This document shows, in pieces, positions 17,671 through 25,755 of a DNA stretch of 64,000 bases; position 1 is the stretch's first letter, and each line of letters begins with the position of its first letter. Made by a program: the position numbers and the translations under genes. The stretch is from assembly GCA_965203565.1 (NCBI GenBank), contig OZ241896.1, positions 2,666,001 through 2,730,000 of the forward strand. Reading direction: 5' to 3'. This DNA comes from JAAXGX01 sp965203565. GTDB lineage: Bacteria; Acidobacteriota; Vicinamibacteria; Vicinamibacterales; UBA8438. The notes under the pieces are model-generated. The model was not told the DNA's origin. It worked only from the letters and a program-made list of their open reading frames with translations, and did no database searches.

Positions 17671-18834
17671 TCAAGGCGCCGCGGCCTCCCGGCGCAGGAC
17701 GACTTCCTCGAACGTCTCTCCGATCGCGCCGAGACGGGCGAGCGCGGCGGCGTCGTCCTTCAGGTACGCGTCGAAGAACGCCGCCAGCGCATGCCGCGCG
17801 ATCTCCTTCTGGCGGGCCGGGTCGATCAGGGGGCGCCGCTCGGCGCAGATCGGCGGCTGCGCGCCGGTGTTCTCCTCGAACCAGAGGCAGTCGGGGTTCA
17901 GGTCGTCGGGCGGCGCGCGGTCGCGGTCGCCGAACCAGACGTGGGGCGCGCCGCGGATCATGACCTGGTGCTTCGGCGGGAGGAGGCGCGCATAGGCGGC
18001 GGCCGGGCCGCCGGTCTGCGCTTCGAAGACGTCCGCGTCGCCCACCAGCAGCAGGGCTGGCGTGCCCACGGCGGCCGGTGTGACGCCGTTGAACCCGAGG
18101 CCGAAGCTGAGCGCGGCGTACGGGGGGTCGCCGCCGGCGATCGGGGCGCTCGCCCGGATGCGCGGGTCGAGCGTCGGCGCGCCGAAGCTCAGGAAGTAGG
18201 TGGTGATCCCGCCGAGCGAGATCCCGGTGGCCCCGATGCGCGCCGCGTCGATCAGCGGCCCCAGCCGCGGGTGGGCGAGCAGCGCGTCGATCACGAAGCT
18301 GACGTCGCCGGGCTGGCTGCCCGCGTCGGTCACGTCCGCGGCCGGGAGCTGCGTGTGGGCGGCGCGCGAGGTGAGCGGAAAGGCGGGCGCCGCGACGACG
18401 TAGCCGCGGCGCGCCAGATGCTCGCTGATGTGCGAGGCGTCGTCGGGCCGGCCGTACGTGCCGTGGCTGTAGACCACGAGCGGCCACGGCCCGTCCGCCC
18501 GCGGCGGCGCGTCAGGCGCCGGCTCGTCGCCGTCCCCGGCCGCCGGGTACCAGATCCAGGTGTCGATCCGCCGGTCCGGTGCGCCCGCGAACGGCGGACT
18601 GGCCTTGGTGGGGCGCGACGCGTCGACGAACGTCTCGCGGGCGAGCCCGATCCCGTCGGCGGCGCGCGCCGCCGATGCGGGAGCCAGCGCGGCGGCCAGC
18701 AGGAGCGCCGCCGCCGGCGGGACCGCGAGCCCGACCGGTCCGCCGCTCAGCAGCCCGTGGTGGAATCCCCGCGTCGCACCGAGAGCGGTGAGGCGCCCGG
18801 CTGACAAGGCGTGAGGAGGGCGCATATTGGGCAT
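17671..18834 (-). CDS. Alpha/beta hydrolase, PAF-acetylhydrolase/dienelactone-hydrolase-like, with element-derived ends
   Basis: A predicted exported esterase of 387 residues. Visible are VYSHGTYGRPDD (oxyanion loop), GATGISLGGITTYF with the nucleophile Ser, an acidic residue in LLVGDADVFE and the His in GAPHVWFGDRD. A hydrophobic stretch VGLAVPPAAALLLAAALAPASAARA looks like a signal peptide. The bases before it lie in foldback copy B, which supplies two in-frame ATGs (18834 and 18825), so the N-terminal roughly 28 residues are element-derived. At the 3' end the TGA stop is formed by the target duplication next to copy A. Both ends of the frame are therefore set by insertions. The original start may be lost; activity is uncertain. 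Confidence 0.75.
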   Translation of the reverse strand: MPNMRPPHALSAGRLTALGATRGFHHGLLSGGPVGLAVPPAAALLLAAALAPASAARAADGIGLARETFVDASRPTKASPPFAGAPDRRIDTWIWYPAAGDGDEPAPDAPPRADGPWPLVVYSHGTYGRPDDASHISEHLARRGYVVAAPAFPLTSRAAHTQLPAADVTDAGSQPGDVSFVIDALLAHPRLGPLIDAARIGATGISLGGITTYFLSFGAPTLDPRIRASAPIAGGDPPYAALSFGLGFNGVTPAAVGTPALLLVGDADVFEAQTGGPAAAYARLLPPKHQVMIRGAPHVWFGDRDRAPPDDLNPDCLWFEENTGAQPPICAERRPLIDPARQKEIARHALAAFFDAYLKDDAAALARLGAIGETFEEVVLRREAAAP

Positions 18835-18909
18835 ACGCAACCGACGAACAACGCCGTCAGGCGGGATGCATTGCCGCTCGAATGCAGCGGGGACTTTCGC
18901 CACGGGCTG
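18751..18909 (+). mobile_element. Foldback MITE-like element, copy B
   Basis: A 159-bp copy, same orientation as copy A and nearly identical to it. It starts CAGCCCGTGGTGGAATCCCC, ends CGCCACGGGCTG, and is flanked by a 4-bp direct duplication TCAG (18747-18750 and 18910-18913). The central GAGGAGGG plus TTG (18827) is conserved. On the minus strand it provides the N-terminal codons of the hydrolase gene. Different flanking duplications in A and B show two independent insertions, not one composite transposon. Confidence 0.88.
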
Positions 18910-18991
18910 TCAGGAGGCGTCTCCGGCGCGCCATCCGTGGATCATCGCACAGGAGGAAGTGTGCAACAACGGCGGCGCATGCCCATGGGAA

Positions 18992-19651
18992 TCAGGAACT
19001 CGATGCGGTTCCAGACAAGCTGCACAAAAACCGATCCAGGGCGGCGAACGCCGGATGATCGAAGTCCCAGACGCCCTGCTGCGCGGCTTCTCCGACGCGC
19101 GCGACCGGATCGTGGCGGGAGGCGAGATACGCATGGGCGAACGACTTGTCCCGATTCCGGGACGACGTGGCGTCGTGCTCGTCCAGGCAGGTCAGGTAGC
19201 GCTCGACGCAGTCCGCCGCCGGTTTCTCCGCGACCGAGTGTCTGCACAACGTCTCCAGCGTTCCCTTGGATGCGCCGTCCGGCATGATGAAGATGCCGAC
19301 GCTCGGGCTGGCGTCCGAGAACGCCGCGTGCCGATCCGGCGGCTGGAGACCCGATGACGCGACGGCGTCGCGAACGCTTTGCCATGCGCCCGCCGGGTCC
19401 AGGTCCGCGTCGCGGACGATGCAGAGCGTGCGTAAATTCTTCCCGGCTTGCGAGGCCGCCAGGCGGATCGCGCCGATTCGAGACTTGAAGGCGCTGGCGC
19501 CGCCGGCATCGATGACCTGGACGTCCGAATGGGCGCCGCCGAACCGGTGGCGGATCAGGGCCTCGAAGAGGTTGCGGTCGTCCGGCCCTTCGACGAGCAG
19601 CAGCCGTTCGCTTTCGATCCGCATGGGGCCGCGGTCCAACGCCGCCGTCAT
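18992..19651 (-). CDS. DUF3226/TOPRIM-fold protein coupled to an AAA ATPase
   Basis: A 219-residue protein with TOPRIM hallmarks: LLLVEGPDDRNLFEAL, whose Glu (residue 21) fits the first catalytic motif, and LCIVRDADLD (Asp 81, 83, 85), which fits the DxD metal motif. A later segment, FIMPDGASKGTLETLC, is typical of DUF3226. TOPRIM domains in OLD-type nucleases cleave nucleic acid using metal. The ATG at 19651 overlaps the stop of the ATPase gene as ATGA, so the pair is translationally coupled and probably a complex. DUF3226 next to an ATPase resembles split OLD nucleases and the PARIS (AriA/AriB) defence architecture, where the second protein is DUF4435. A defence role is inference. Confidence 0.8.
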   Translation of the reverse strand: MTAALDRGPMRIESERLLLVEGPDDRNLFEALIRHRFGGAHSDVQVIDAGGASAFKSRIGAIRLAASQAGKNLRTLCIVRDADLDPAGAWQSVRDAVASSGLQPPDRHAAFSDASPSVGIFIMPDGASKGTLETLCRHSVAEKPAADCVERYLTCLDEHDATSSRNRDKSFAHAYLASRHDPVARVGEAAQQGVWDFDHPAFAALDRFLCSLSGTASSS

Positions 19652-20727
19652 CGGACGTCGAGGTCGAGGTCGCGGGCCGCCTGCAACGTCTCGCCCGTGT
19701 ACGTTGCGGCATGCACTCGTCGATCGTCGTCCGCACGATGGAGGACGTGGACCGCGATCTCGTCGGCCCGGTCGGCGAACGCGTCGCACGCGGCGGCGAC
19801 GCACTCCCCACTGTGGGTGGTCGCGAACAGTTGCACGTCGAATTCATCGGTCATCATTTGAACCCGGCGCCACAACTCCGGCAGGATCCGGTGGTGCAGT
19901 CCGTTCTCGATCTCGTCGACGATGACCAGCCCGCCCCGGACTTCGTGGAAGTCGACGAACAGACTGAACAACCGGGTCATGCCGCCGCCGAGGGCCGGCA
20001 GCGGCAGCCGCTCGCTGGCGGTGGTCGTGGCGAGAATGTACGGTTGACCGTTCCGGTTCGTGATGACCTCGACGTCCGCGAGCAGGGGAAGGATGACGCG
20101 CAGTGTCCGCTTCAGCTCCTCCTTGCGTCCCTGCGCGACCAGCTCGGAAAAGCGGTTGATGGTCTGCTTGCCCACTTCCGCCGGCGATGCCGGGAGAAGG
20201 ATGACGGCCGCCGCATGATCGGTCGATGGGGCGACTTTGGGGATGAGGATGACTCCCTCTCCCTCCACCTGAGTGGGCACGTCACTCTCACGTTCCACTT
20301 CGTCGAGCCAGACCCGTAGTTGTCCTCGTACCGGAACCGGCAGCGGCTGCGCTTCCGCGCCGGGTCCTTCGCTGCGCGGCGATCCGCTGCCGGGCGCCGC
20401 GCCGACGCCGGTCGGGCCGGTGGTCGGCGTCGTTTCGAACCTAGCCTTCCACCGGTGCGCGACGCTTCGTTCCGTGCCGGCGAGCTCGACGACGCCGGTG
20501 CTCAGCGCCGCCAGCGGGTCGACGGCGGTGTACGTCGAACGTTGCACGATGGGGTTCCAGGGAAGAGTCGGCGTGAAGCGGCCGTTGAACAGCCAGACCG
20601 CCTCGGCCAGCGACGTCTTGCCGACGCCGTTCGGTCCGGTGATCAGGTTCACCCTGCCGAGGCGGTCGAGACAGAGGCCGTCGATGCCGCGGTAGCGAAT
20701 GGCGTGGAACGTGTCGAGGCGGCTCAC
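19648..20727 (-). CDS. AAA/ABC-type ATPase (AAA_15/AAA_21, OLD-like) of a two-gene module
   Basis: A 359-residue SMC/ABC-like ATPase. Walker A is GPNGVGKTS (residues 31-39), a signature-like LGGGMTRLFSLF comes next, then Walker B GLVIVDEIENGLHH with the catalytic Glu, and the switch His in ATTHSGE. The middle of about 130 residues contains a Gly/Pro-rich insertion. The GTG at 20727 is chosen because GGAGGG lies 6 bases upstream; a TTG at 20766 is open but lacks such a site. The TOPRIM gene follows with a 4-base overlap. A VapBC pair lies on the other side, so this stretch looks like a small defence island. Confidence 0.82.
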   Translation of the reverse strand: MSRLDTFHAIRYRGIDGLCLDRLGRVNLITGPNGVGKTSLAEAVWLFNGRFTPTLPWNPIVQRSTYTAVDPLAALSTGVVELAGTERSVAHRWKARFETTPTTGPTGVGAAPGSGSPRSEGPGAEAQPLPVPVRGQLRVWLDEVERESDVPTQVEGEGVILIPKVAPSTDHAAAVILLPASPAEVGKQTINRFSELVAQGRKEELKRTLRVILPLLADVEVITNRNGQPYILATTTASERLPLPALGGGMTRLFSLFVDFHEVRGGLVIVDEIENGLHHRILPELWRRVQMMTDEFDVQLFATTHSGECVAAACDAFADRADEIAVHVLHRADDDRRVHAATYTGETLQAARDLDLDVR

Positions 20728-20860
20728 GATCGACCCTCCGGGGCGAGTTCGACCATTATCGGTCAATCCTCCCTGGATCGACAGTCCGTGACGCCGTCCG
20801 GCCGACGAGGACGCCGGGGTTCGCCGCCGGCGGCCCGGCCGGCGTCACACGCCCGGCCGG

Positions 20861-20889
20861 TTGACGAATGCACATGACCCATGCATACT
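20861..20889 (+). promoter_or_regulatory. Promoter and likely operator of the toxin-antitoxin pair
   Basis: TTGACG (20861-20866) and CATACT (20884-20889) are separated by 17 bp. TGCAT occurs at 20882-20886 and 20892-20896 with a 10-bp period, and a TGCAC precedes at 20869, which would suit an autoregulating antitoxin. The predicted transcript start falls at or just before the ATG at 20897, so the message may be leaderless. Confidence 0.55.
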
Positions 20890-20896
20890 GATGCAT

Positions 20897-21100
20897 ATGA
20901 GAACGACCTTGAACATTGACGAGGGATTGATCCGGCAAGCCGCGCGGTTGACCGGCGTCGAAGAGAAGACCGCGCTCGTGCGACGCGGGCTGGAGGCGCT
21001 GATCGCACTCGAGAGCTCCCGCCGCCTCGCAGCCCTGGGCGGCAGCGAGAAGGCGCTCCGTCCCATACCGCGGCGCCGGCCGCCGAGCGGCGGGCGATGA
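20897..21100 (+). CDS. vapB: VapB-type antitoxin (ribbon-helix-helix, Arc/MetJ-like)
   Basis: A 67-residue protein. MRTTLNIDEGLIRQAARLTG is the short beta-strand plus helix of the VapB type that binds DNA as a dimer, followed by KTALVRRGLEALI (second helix) and a basic, probably disordered tail that would wrap the toxin. Three in-frame ATGs (20881, 20891, 20897) are possible; 20897 starts the conserved domain. No Shine-Dalgarno is seen, in keeping with a leaderless transcript. Its stop overlaps the toxin start (ATGA at 21097). Confidence 0.85.
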   Translation: MRTTLNIDEGLIRQAARLTGVEEKTALVRRGLEALIALESSRRLAALGGSEKALRPIPRRRPPSGGR

Positions 21101-21465
21101 TGCTGGCGGACACTTCGGTCTGGGTGGACCACCTGCGGCGCGAGGGCCACGAGCTCGCCGCCCGCCTGGAGGAAGGCAGCGTCCTCTGTCACCCGTTCGT
21201 CACCGGGGAACTCGCCTGCGGCTCGCTGTCCAATCGCGCGCGGCTCCTGCATCTGCTCGACGCGCTGCCGCAGGCGCAGGTTGCCGATCATCAGGAGGTT
21301 TTGCAGCTCGTCGGCGCCCGACGCATCCATGGGCGAGGTCTCGGCTGGATCGACGTGCACCTTCTGGCCTCCGCCCTGCTGGAGGGATGCGCATTGTGGA
21401 CTCTCGACCAGCGCCTGCGGGAAGTCGCCGCGCGGCTCGGCGTCGCAGTCAGTCGGGCAGGCTGA
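21097..21465 (+). CDS. vapC: VapC-type PIN-domain toxin ribonuclease
   Basis: A 122-residue PIN-domain RNase. The acidic cluster is visible as LADTSVWVDHLR (first Asp), TGELACGSL (Glu), LGWIDVHLLASA (Asp) and ALWTLDQRL (Asp). It is of normal length, so it is probably active, typically cutting tRNA or rRNA when the antitoxin is degraded. It is coupled to the antitoxin by a 4-base overlap. Its 3' end overlaps the convergent PQQ dehydrogenase gene by 17 bp, so the pair sits tightly against the redox operon. Confidence 0.9.
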   Translation: MMLADTSVWVDHLRREGHELAARLEEGSVLCHPFVTGELACGSLSNRARLLHLLDALPQAQVADHQEVLQLVGARRIHGRGLGWIDVHLLASALLEGCALWTLDQRLREVAARLGVAVSRAG

Positions 21466-23416
21466 GCGCGACCAGCGCGTTGTCTTCATTTCCCCCGACC
21501 GTCATGGCGAGGTACTGCTTGCCGTCGTGCAGGTACGACATCGGCGCCGACGCCGCGAAGCCGTCCATCTCGATCACGTGCAGCAGCTCGCCGGTCTGCT
21601 TGTCGAACGCGTAGACCAGCTTCCGGCCCGCGTCGGGGTCGCCCCACGGATGCCAGCTCGGGGTCAGCCGGCTCCCGTCCCGCCGGTCCCGCCGCCAGAC
21701 CGACGCGAACACCAGCGTCTTCGTCACCAGGACGCTCTGGCCGTCTATGTGGTCGCCGAGCGGCGGCAGGTCGAGGCCGCGCAGCAGCGGATGGTTCCGC
21801 GGGCCGTCGCCGAGCGGGCTGGTCCACAGGACCTCGCCGCGGCGCATGTCGATGGCGGTCAACCGCGCCCATGGCGGCTTGAACAGCGGCAGCCCGTCTA
21901 TCGTCGTCTCCGCCGCCGCCCGCCGCGGCCCCCGCGGCGCGTCGAACCGGGTGGGCCGGACCACCGACGGCGACGTGCGCGACGGGACGTACAGGATGCC
22001 GGTCTCCTGGTCGAACCCCGCGCCGCCCCAGTTCGCCGCGCCGAGCATCCCCGGCAGCATCAGCAGGCCCCGTTCGGTCGGCGGCGTGTACAGCGGCCCG
22101 TAGTCGAACTGCTCCAGTCGTTCGAGAGCGCGCCGCCTCAGCTCCGGCGTGAAGTCGATCAGGTTCTCCGCCGTCGTCCCCTGCAGGTCGAACGGCGGCG
22201 GCCGGGTCGGGAACGGCTGCGTGGGCGACGCCTGCTCGCCGGGCGTCGTCGAGGGCGGGACCGGCCGCTCCTCGATCGGCCAGACCGGCTCGCCGGTCTC
22301 CCGGTCGAACACGTAGGTGAACGCCTGCTTGCTGACCTGCATGATCGCCTTGATCCGCCGGCCGTCGACCGTGATCTCGCCCAGCACCGGCATGGCGGCG
22401 AAGTCGTAGTCCCAGATGCCGTGGTGCACCGCCTGGAAGTGCCAGACGCGGACACCGGTCTGCGCCTCGACGCAGATCACGCTCTCGGCGTACAGGTTGT
22501 CGCCGGGCCGCTCGCCGCCGTACAGGTTGTTGGTCGGGGTGGAGCTGGCCATGTACAGGTAGTCGAGCGCCGGGTCGTAGGCGATCCCGGCCCAGACGTT
22601 CGCGTTGCCGGTATATTCCGCGGAGCCGTTCAGCCAGGTGTCGTAGCCCGCCTCGTACTCCTTCGGGATGGTGTGGAACGTCCAGAGTTTCCGGCCGGTC
22701 CGCACGTCGTACGCCTGCACGTCGCCGGGCGGCATCCGCCGGGACCGCGTGACGTCGCCGATAGAGTTGCCGACCACGACGACGTCGCCGGCCACCAGCG
22801 GCCGGCGCGCCGAGAAGTTGGCGCTGCGGACGACGTCCCGGATCCCGATCGTCAGATCGACCCTCCCGCCCTCGCCGAACGCCGGGTCCGGCTCGCCGGT
22901 ACGGGCGTCGAGCGAGAGCAGGTAGGCGTCCGCCGTGCCGACCAGCAGCCGCTCCGCCGCGCCGTCGGTCCAGTACCCCATGCCGCGCTGGAGGAACCCG
23001 CCGTTGTTCGGCCGGCCGAGCGCGTAGCTCTCCGGGTCGTACCGCCACAGCGCTTCGCCGGTCGCCGGATCGTACGCGGAGACGATGCCGAGGCCGGTGA
23101 TGGAGTAGAGCCGGCCGTTGACCATCAGCGGCGTGTCCTCGTTGCGCGACCGCCGCAGCACCGGGTCGTCCTGGAACGCCAGATCGGGCGAGGGGGCGCG
23201 CCACGCGACGCGAAGCTCGGCGACGTTCGCCTGCGTGATCTGGTCGAGCGGCGAGTACTTGCGCCCGTTCACGTCGCCGGCGTAATGGCGCCATTCGCCC
23301 GGCCGGGCGTCCTGCGCGGCGGCGTCGCGGTCCTGCGCGCCGGTCGCCGGAGGCAGCGCGAAGACGAGAACGGCGCCTGCTGCGGCGATCGTCTTGCTGT
23401 TTGCAGCGGTGTTCAT
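21449..23416 (-). CDS. PQQ-dependent dehydrogenase (quinoprotein)
   Basis: A 655-residue periplasmic enzyme with signal peptide ending PPATGAQ (about residue 27). An N-terminal AGDVNGRKYSPLDQI motif and blade motifs (YDPATGEALW, LDARTG, YDVRTGRKLW, FDRETGEPVWP, IDMRRGEVLW, FDKQTGELL) define the eight-bladed PQQ fold. HHGIWDYDF holds the probable catalytic acid and VSKQAFTYVFD the conserved Lys. No haem motif is seen. It is the last gene of a four-gene minus-strand operon (27711 to 21449) that also encodes another PQQ enzyme and two cytochromes, the likely electron acceptors. Glucose- or alcohol-type substrate is unresolved. Confidence 0.92.
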   Translation of the reverse strand: MNTAANSKTIAAAGAVLVFALPPATGAQDRDAAAQDARPGEWRHYAGDVNGRKYSPLDQITQANVAELRVAWRAPSPDLAFQDDPVLRRSRNEDTPLMVNGRLYSITGLGIVSAYDPATGEALWRYDPESYALGRPNNGGFLQRGMGYWTDGAAERLLVGTADAYLLSLDARTGEPDPAFGEGGRVDLTIGIRDVVRSANFSARRPLVAGDVVVVGNSIGDVTRSRRMPPGDVQAYDVRTGRKLWTFHTIPKEYEAGYDTWLNGSAEYTGNANVWAGIAYDPALDYLYMASSTPTNNLYGGERPGDNLYAESVICVEAQTGVRVWHFQAVHHGIWDYDFAAMPVLGEITVDGRRIKAIMQVSKQAFTYVFDRETGEPVWPIEERPVPPSTTPGEQASPTQPFPTRPPPFDLQGTTAENLIDFTPELRRRALERLEQFDYGPLYTPPTERGLLMLPGMLGAANWGGAGFDQETGILYVPSRTSPSVVRPTRFDAPRGPRRAAAETTIDGLPLFKPPWARLTAIDMRRGEVLWTSPLGDGPRNHPLLRGLDLPPLGDHIDGQSVLVTKTLVFASVWRRDRRDGSRLTPSWHPWGDPDAGRKLVYAFDKQTGELLHVIEMDGFAASAPMSYLHDGKQYLAMTVGGNEDNALVALSLPD

Positions 23417-23468
23417 GGTGGCGTCCGTGGATCATGGCGCATGCGGAGGCCAGTCGTCAGCCCGGAAG

Positions 23469-24698
23469 TCACGGCGCCGGCGTCACGGTGATCGCCCGGA
23501 GCGCGTCCGGGTCGGCGGGCAGCTCGTCGTCGCCGGCCGGGTAGTCGTTCATCTTCAGCAGGAACGCGATCACGTCGGCGACCGCCTCGTCGCCGAGGGT
23601 CGCCGGGTTGTCGGCCGGCATCGTGACCTGGATGATCGTGGCCAGCTCGCCGATCGTGACGCCCTCCCAGCGGAACGTGAACGCGTCGTCGACGAGCGGC
23701 GTCGCGAAGGCGTCTCCCCGCAGGTCGTCGAGATGGCAGAACGTGCAGTCGTCCTGATACACCTGCTCGCCGCGCACGGCCTGCGCCTCGGTGTAGATCC
23801 CGTCCCAGACCGTCCGCGGCTCCTGCGCCGCCGCGGTCTCGCTTTCAGCCGCCGTGGGGGCGACGTCCACCGTCACCGATGCGAACGTCGTGGAGGGGAC
23901 CCGCGGCCAGCCTGCGGGGTTGACGTCGCCGTCGTTGACCTCGGCGCGCACCACGTACGTCCCCGGCGCGCCGAACGTGGCGCGGGTGCTCGCCTCGGCG
24001 CCGGAGACGATCCCCTCTCCTTCCGGGAAGGGCGAGCGCGGCGGGTCGAACGTGACGGGCCCGGGGCCGCGGTGCAGCCGCCAGCGGACGCCGGCGCGCT
24101 CGCGCGCATCCTCCGGCCGGCCGTCGTCGCTGAAGGCGGCGGTCAGCGTGACCGTCTCGCCGGCCGCGGCGGACGTCCGGTCGGCGGCGACGCCGGCGGT
24201 GGGGGGCGCGTTGCCGTCGGGGGGTCCCTCGAGGGCGTACACGTCGAGGAGCGTCCCGACCGCCCGGTCGGTCTTCCCGTGGGCCCGGACCGTCCAGATC
24301 AGTTCGTCCTCCTCGCCGAAGTCGGCCGGCGCGGTGACGCGGAAGACGTAGCTCTCCCGGCGGGAGACCGCGCCGCCGGTGCGGCGCCGGGGGACGAAGA
24401 CGGTCGGCTGGCCCCGGTCGGGCCCGCCGGGTTCAATCCGGTTGTCCGGTCCGACCGGGACGTGCAGCACCTCTTCGTAGTTCCTGTTGAGGTAGCCGAA
24501 CCACAGGTCGAACGTGCCGTCCGGGTTCCGGATCCAGCCCTCGTACAGCGGCGCGACGTTCTGGCCCCGGTTGTACTGGATCTGGGTGTCGAGGATCTCC
24601 ACCTGCTGGCCGCCGGCCGGCGCCGGAGCGCCGGCCGCGAGGCCGACGATCGCGGCGACGACGGCGCCGGAGCGCCCCGCGCGCGGCCGCCGGTTCAC
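23469..24698 (-). CDS. Exported c-type cytochrome with N-terminal Ig-like region
   Basis: A 409-residue protein starting GTG at 24698, overlapping the preceding stop as GTGA. A signal peptide ends near APAGGQQ. Residues about 28-290 are beta-rich, with an Ig/PKD-like part (TAAAGETVTLTAAFSDDG, GTYVVRAEVNDGD). The C-terminal third is a monohaem cytochrome domain: GIYTEAQAVRGEQVYQDDC with the haem motif CTFCH and a possible distal Met in QVTMPADNPATL. The cytochrome part closely resembles the free protein at 32768. It probably takes electrons from the two PQQ enzymes of the same operon. Confidence 0.85.
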   Translation of the reverse strand: MNRRPRAGRSGAVVAAIVGLAAGAPAPAGGQQVEILDTQIQYNRGQNVAPLYEGWIRNPDGTFDLWFGYLNRNYEEVLHVPVGPDNRIEPGGPDRGQPTVFVPRRRTGGAVSRRESYVFRVTAPADFGEEDELIWTVRAHGKTDRAVGTLLDVYALEGPPDGNAPPTAGVAADRTSAAAGETVTLTAAFSDDGRPEDARERAGVRWRLHRGPGPVTFDPPRSPFPEGEGIVSGAEASTRATFGAPGTYVVRAEVNDGDVNPAGWPRVPSTTFASVTVDVAPTAAESETAAAQEPRTVWDGIYTEAQAVRGEQVYQDDCTFCHLDDLRGDAFATPLVDDAFTFRWEGVTIGELATIIQVTMPADNPATLGDEAVADVIAFLLKMNDYPAGDDELPADPDALRAITVTPAP

Positions 24699-25711
24699 CG
24701 GGCGCCCCCGCCGCCTTCCGTCAGCGAGTCGAGGAAGAACTCGACGCAGTCGTAGTCGAGAATCTGGAGGTTCTCCTCCAGCCGCCGGTACAGCGGCATC
24801 CGGATCGTCCAGGGGCGCGTGAACACTTCCGGGTCCTCGATGGTCGCCTCGTAGCGGACGTGGTTCTCGCCGATCGGCGTGAGCCGCTCGACGACGTGGA
24901 GCTGGTTGCTGTGGAAGTTTCCGGAGGCGTCGAACCAGGTCCGGTCGTTGAAGTGCGTCGTGTCGATCACCAGCGTGTCGCCCTCCCAGCGGCCGCGCGA
25001 GTCGCCCATCCAGAAGTCGTTCGGCAGCGGGTGCGGACTGCCGTCCGTATAGACGATCCGGACCGCGTGGGCGAACTCGAAGCTCATCACCACGTGGTCC
25101 GGCGTCTGGACGATCCGGAACGGGAACGGCATGTACATGATGCGCGGGACGCCCGGCAGGAAGCACTGGCGCACCGGGTCGGCGGTCTGACGGTTCTCGA
25201 AGTTCTCCCGCCGCTGCGCCAGCGCGTCGTCCCGGTACGGGATCTTCCCGCCGACCACCACGCTCAGGCCGGCCGGCACGCCGTCCTCGGCGTTGTGCGC
25301 TTCGACGTTCCACGACGCCGCGTTGACCGCCTGCCAGATCCCGCTCAGGTCCGGCCGGCCGTCGTCGCTCTCTCCCTGCCCGGCCGCCGCGGCGGCCGGC
25401 GCCGCGCCGGGGTCGCGCAGGTACTCGACGAGCTGGGCCACTTCCTCGTCCGACAGCTCCCGCGCCGAGATCGGCGGCATCTGCCCGTACCCCTCGCGCA
25501 CGACGGCGAGCACGTAATCGGCGTCGTAGCTCATCGGCGCCAGGGCGGGGGCCAGGCCGCCGGACCCTTCCGGTCCGTGACAGGTGACGCACACCTTGTC
25601 GTAGGCGGCCTCGCCCGGGTGTTGCGCCCATGCGGCCGGCGCGGCCGCGGCCAGACCGGCGCAGCAGGCCGCCGCGACGCGCATCGCCGTCATGCTCGGG
25701 TGGCTCTTCAT
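24695..25711 (-). CDS. Cytochrome c fused to a secreted PWG/CHEGN-superfamily domain
   Basis: A 338-residue exported protein: signal peptide (about 1-30, AAWAQ), a monohaem domain (about 32-105) with CVTCHG and a candidate distal Met in YGQMPPIS, then a domain starting DGRPDLSGIWQAVN. This second part carries DPVRQCFLPGVPR, FRIVQTPDHVVMSFEF, GDSRGRWEGDTLVIDTTHF, VERLTPI and LDYDCVEFF. It aligns with the free protein at 33415 and, through the GRWEGDTLV and paired-Cys motifs, with the 11270-type proteins. GGAGGTTTCGTCG precedes the ATG. The fusion ties this unknown family directly to electron transfer. Confidence 0.85.
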   Translation of the reverse strand: MKSHPSMTAMRVAAACCAGLAAAAPAAWAQHPGEAAYDKVCVTCHGPEGSGGLAPALAPMSYDADYVLAVVREGYGQMPPISARELSDEEVAQLVEYLRDPGAAPAAAAAGQGESDDGRPDLSGIWQAVNAASWNVEAHNAEDGVPAGLSVVVGGKIPYRDDALAQRRENFENRQTADPVRQCFLPGVPRIMYMPFPFRIVQTPDHVVMSFEFAHAVRIVYTDGSPHPLPNDFWMGDSRGRWEGDTLVIDTTHFNDRTWFDASGNFHSNQLHVVERLTPIGENHVRYEATIEDPEVFTRPWTIRMPLYRRLEENLQILDYDCVEFFLDSLTEGGGGAR

Positions 25712-25755
25712 CGACGAAACCTCCAGGTCTTCGTGCTCGATACGGGGACGAATGG

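Noticed and set aside
17513..18909. Copies A and B read as a composite transposon carrying the hydrolase gene
   Set aside because: Each copy has its own different 4-bp duplication (TCAA and TCAG), so they inserted separately. The outer flanks do not match.
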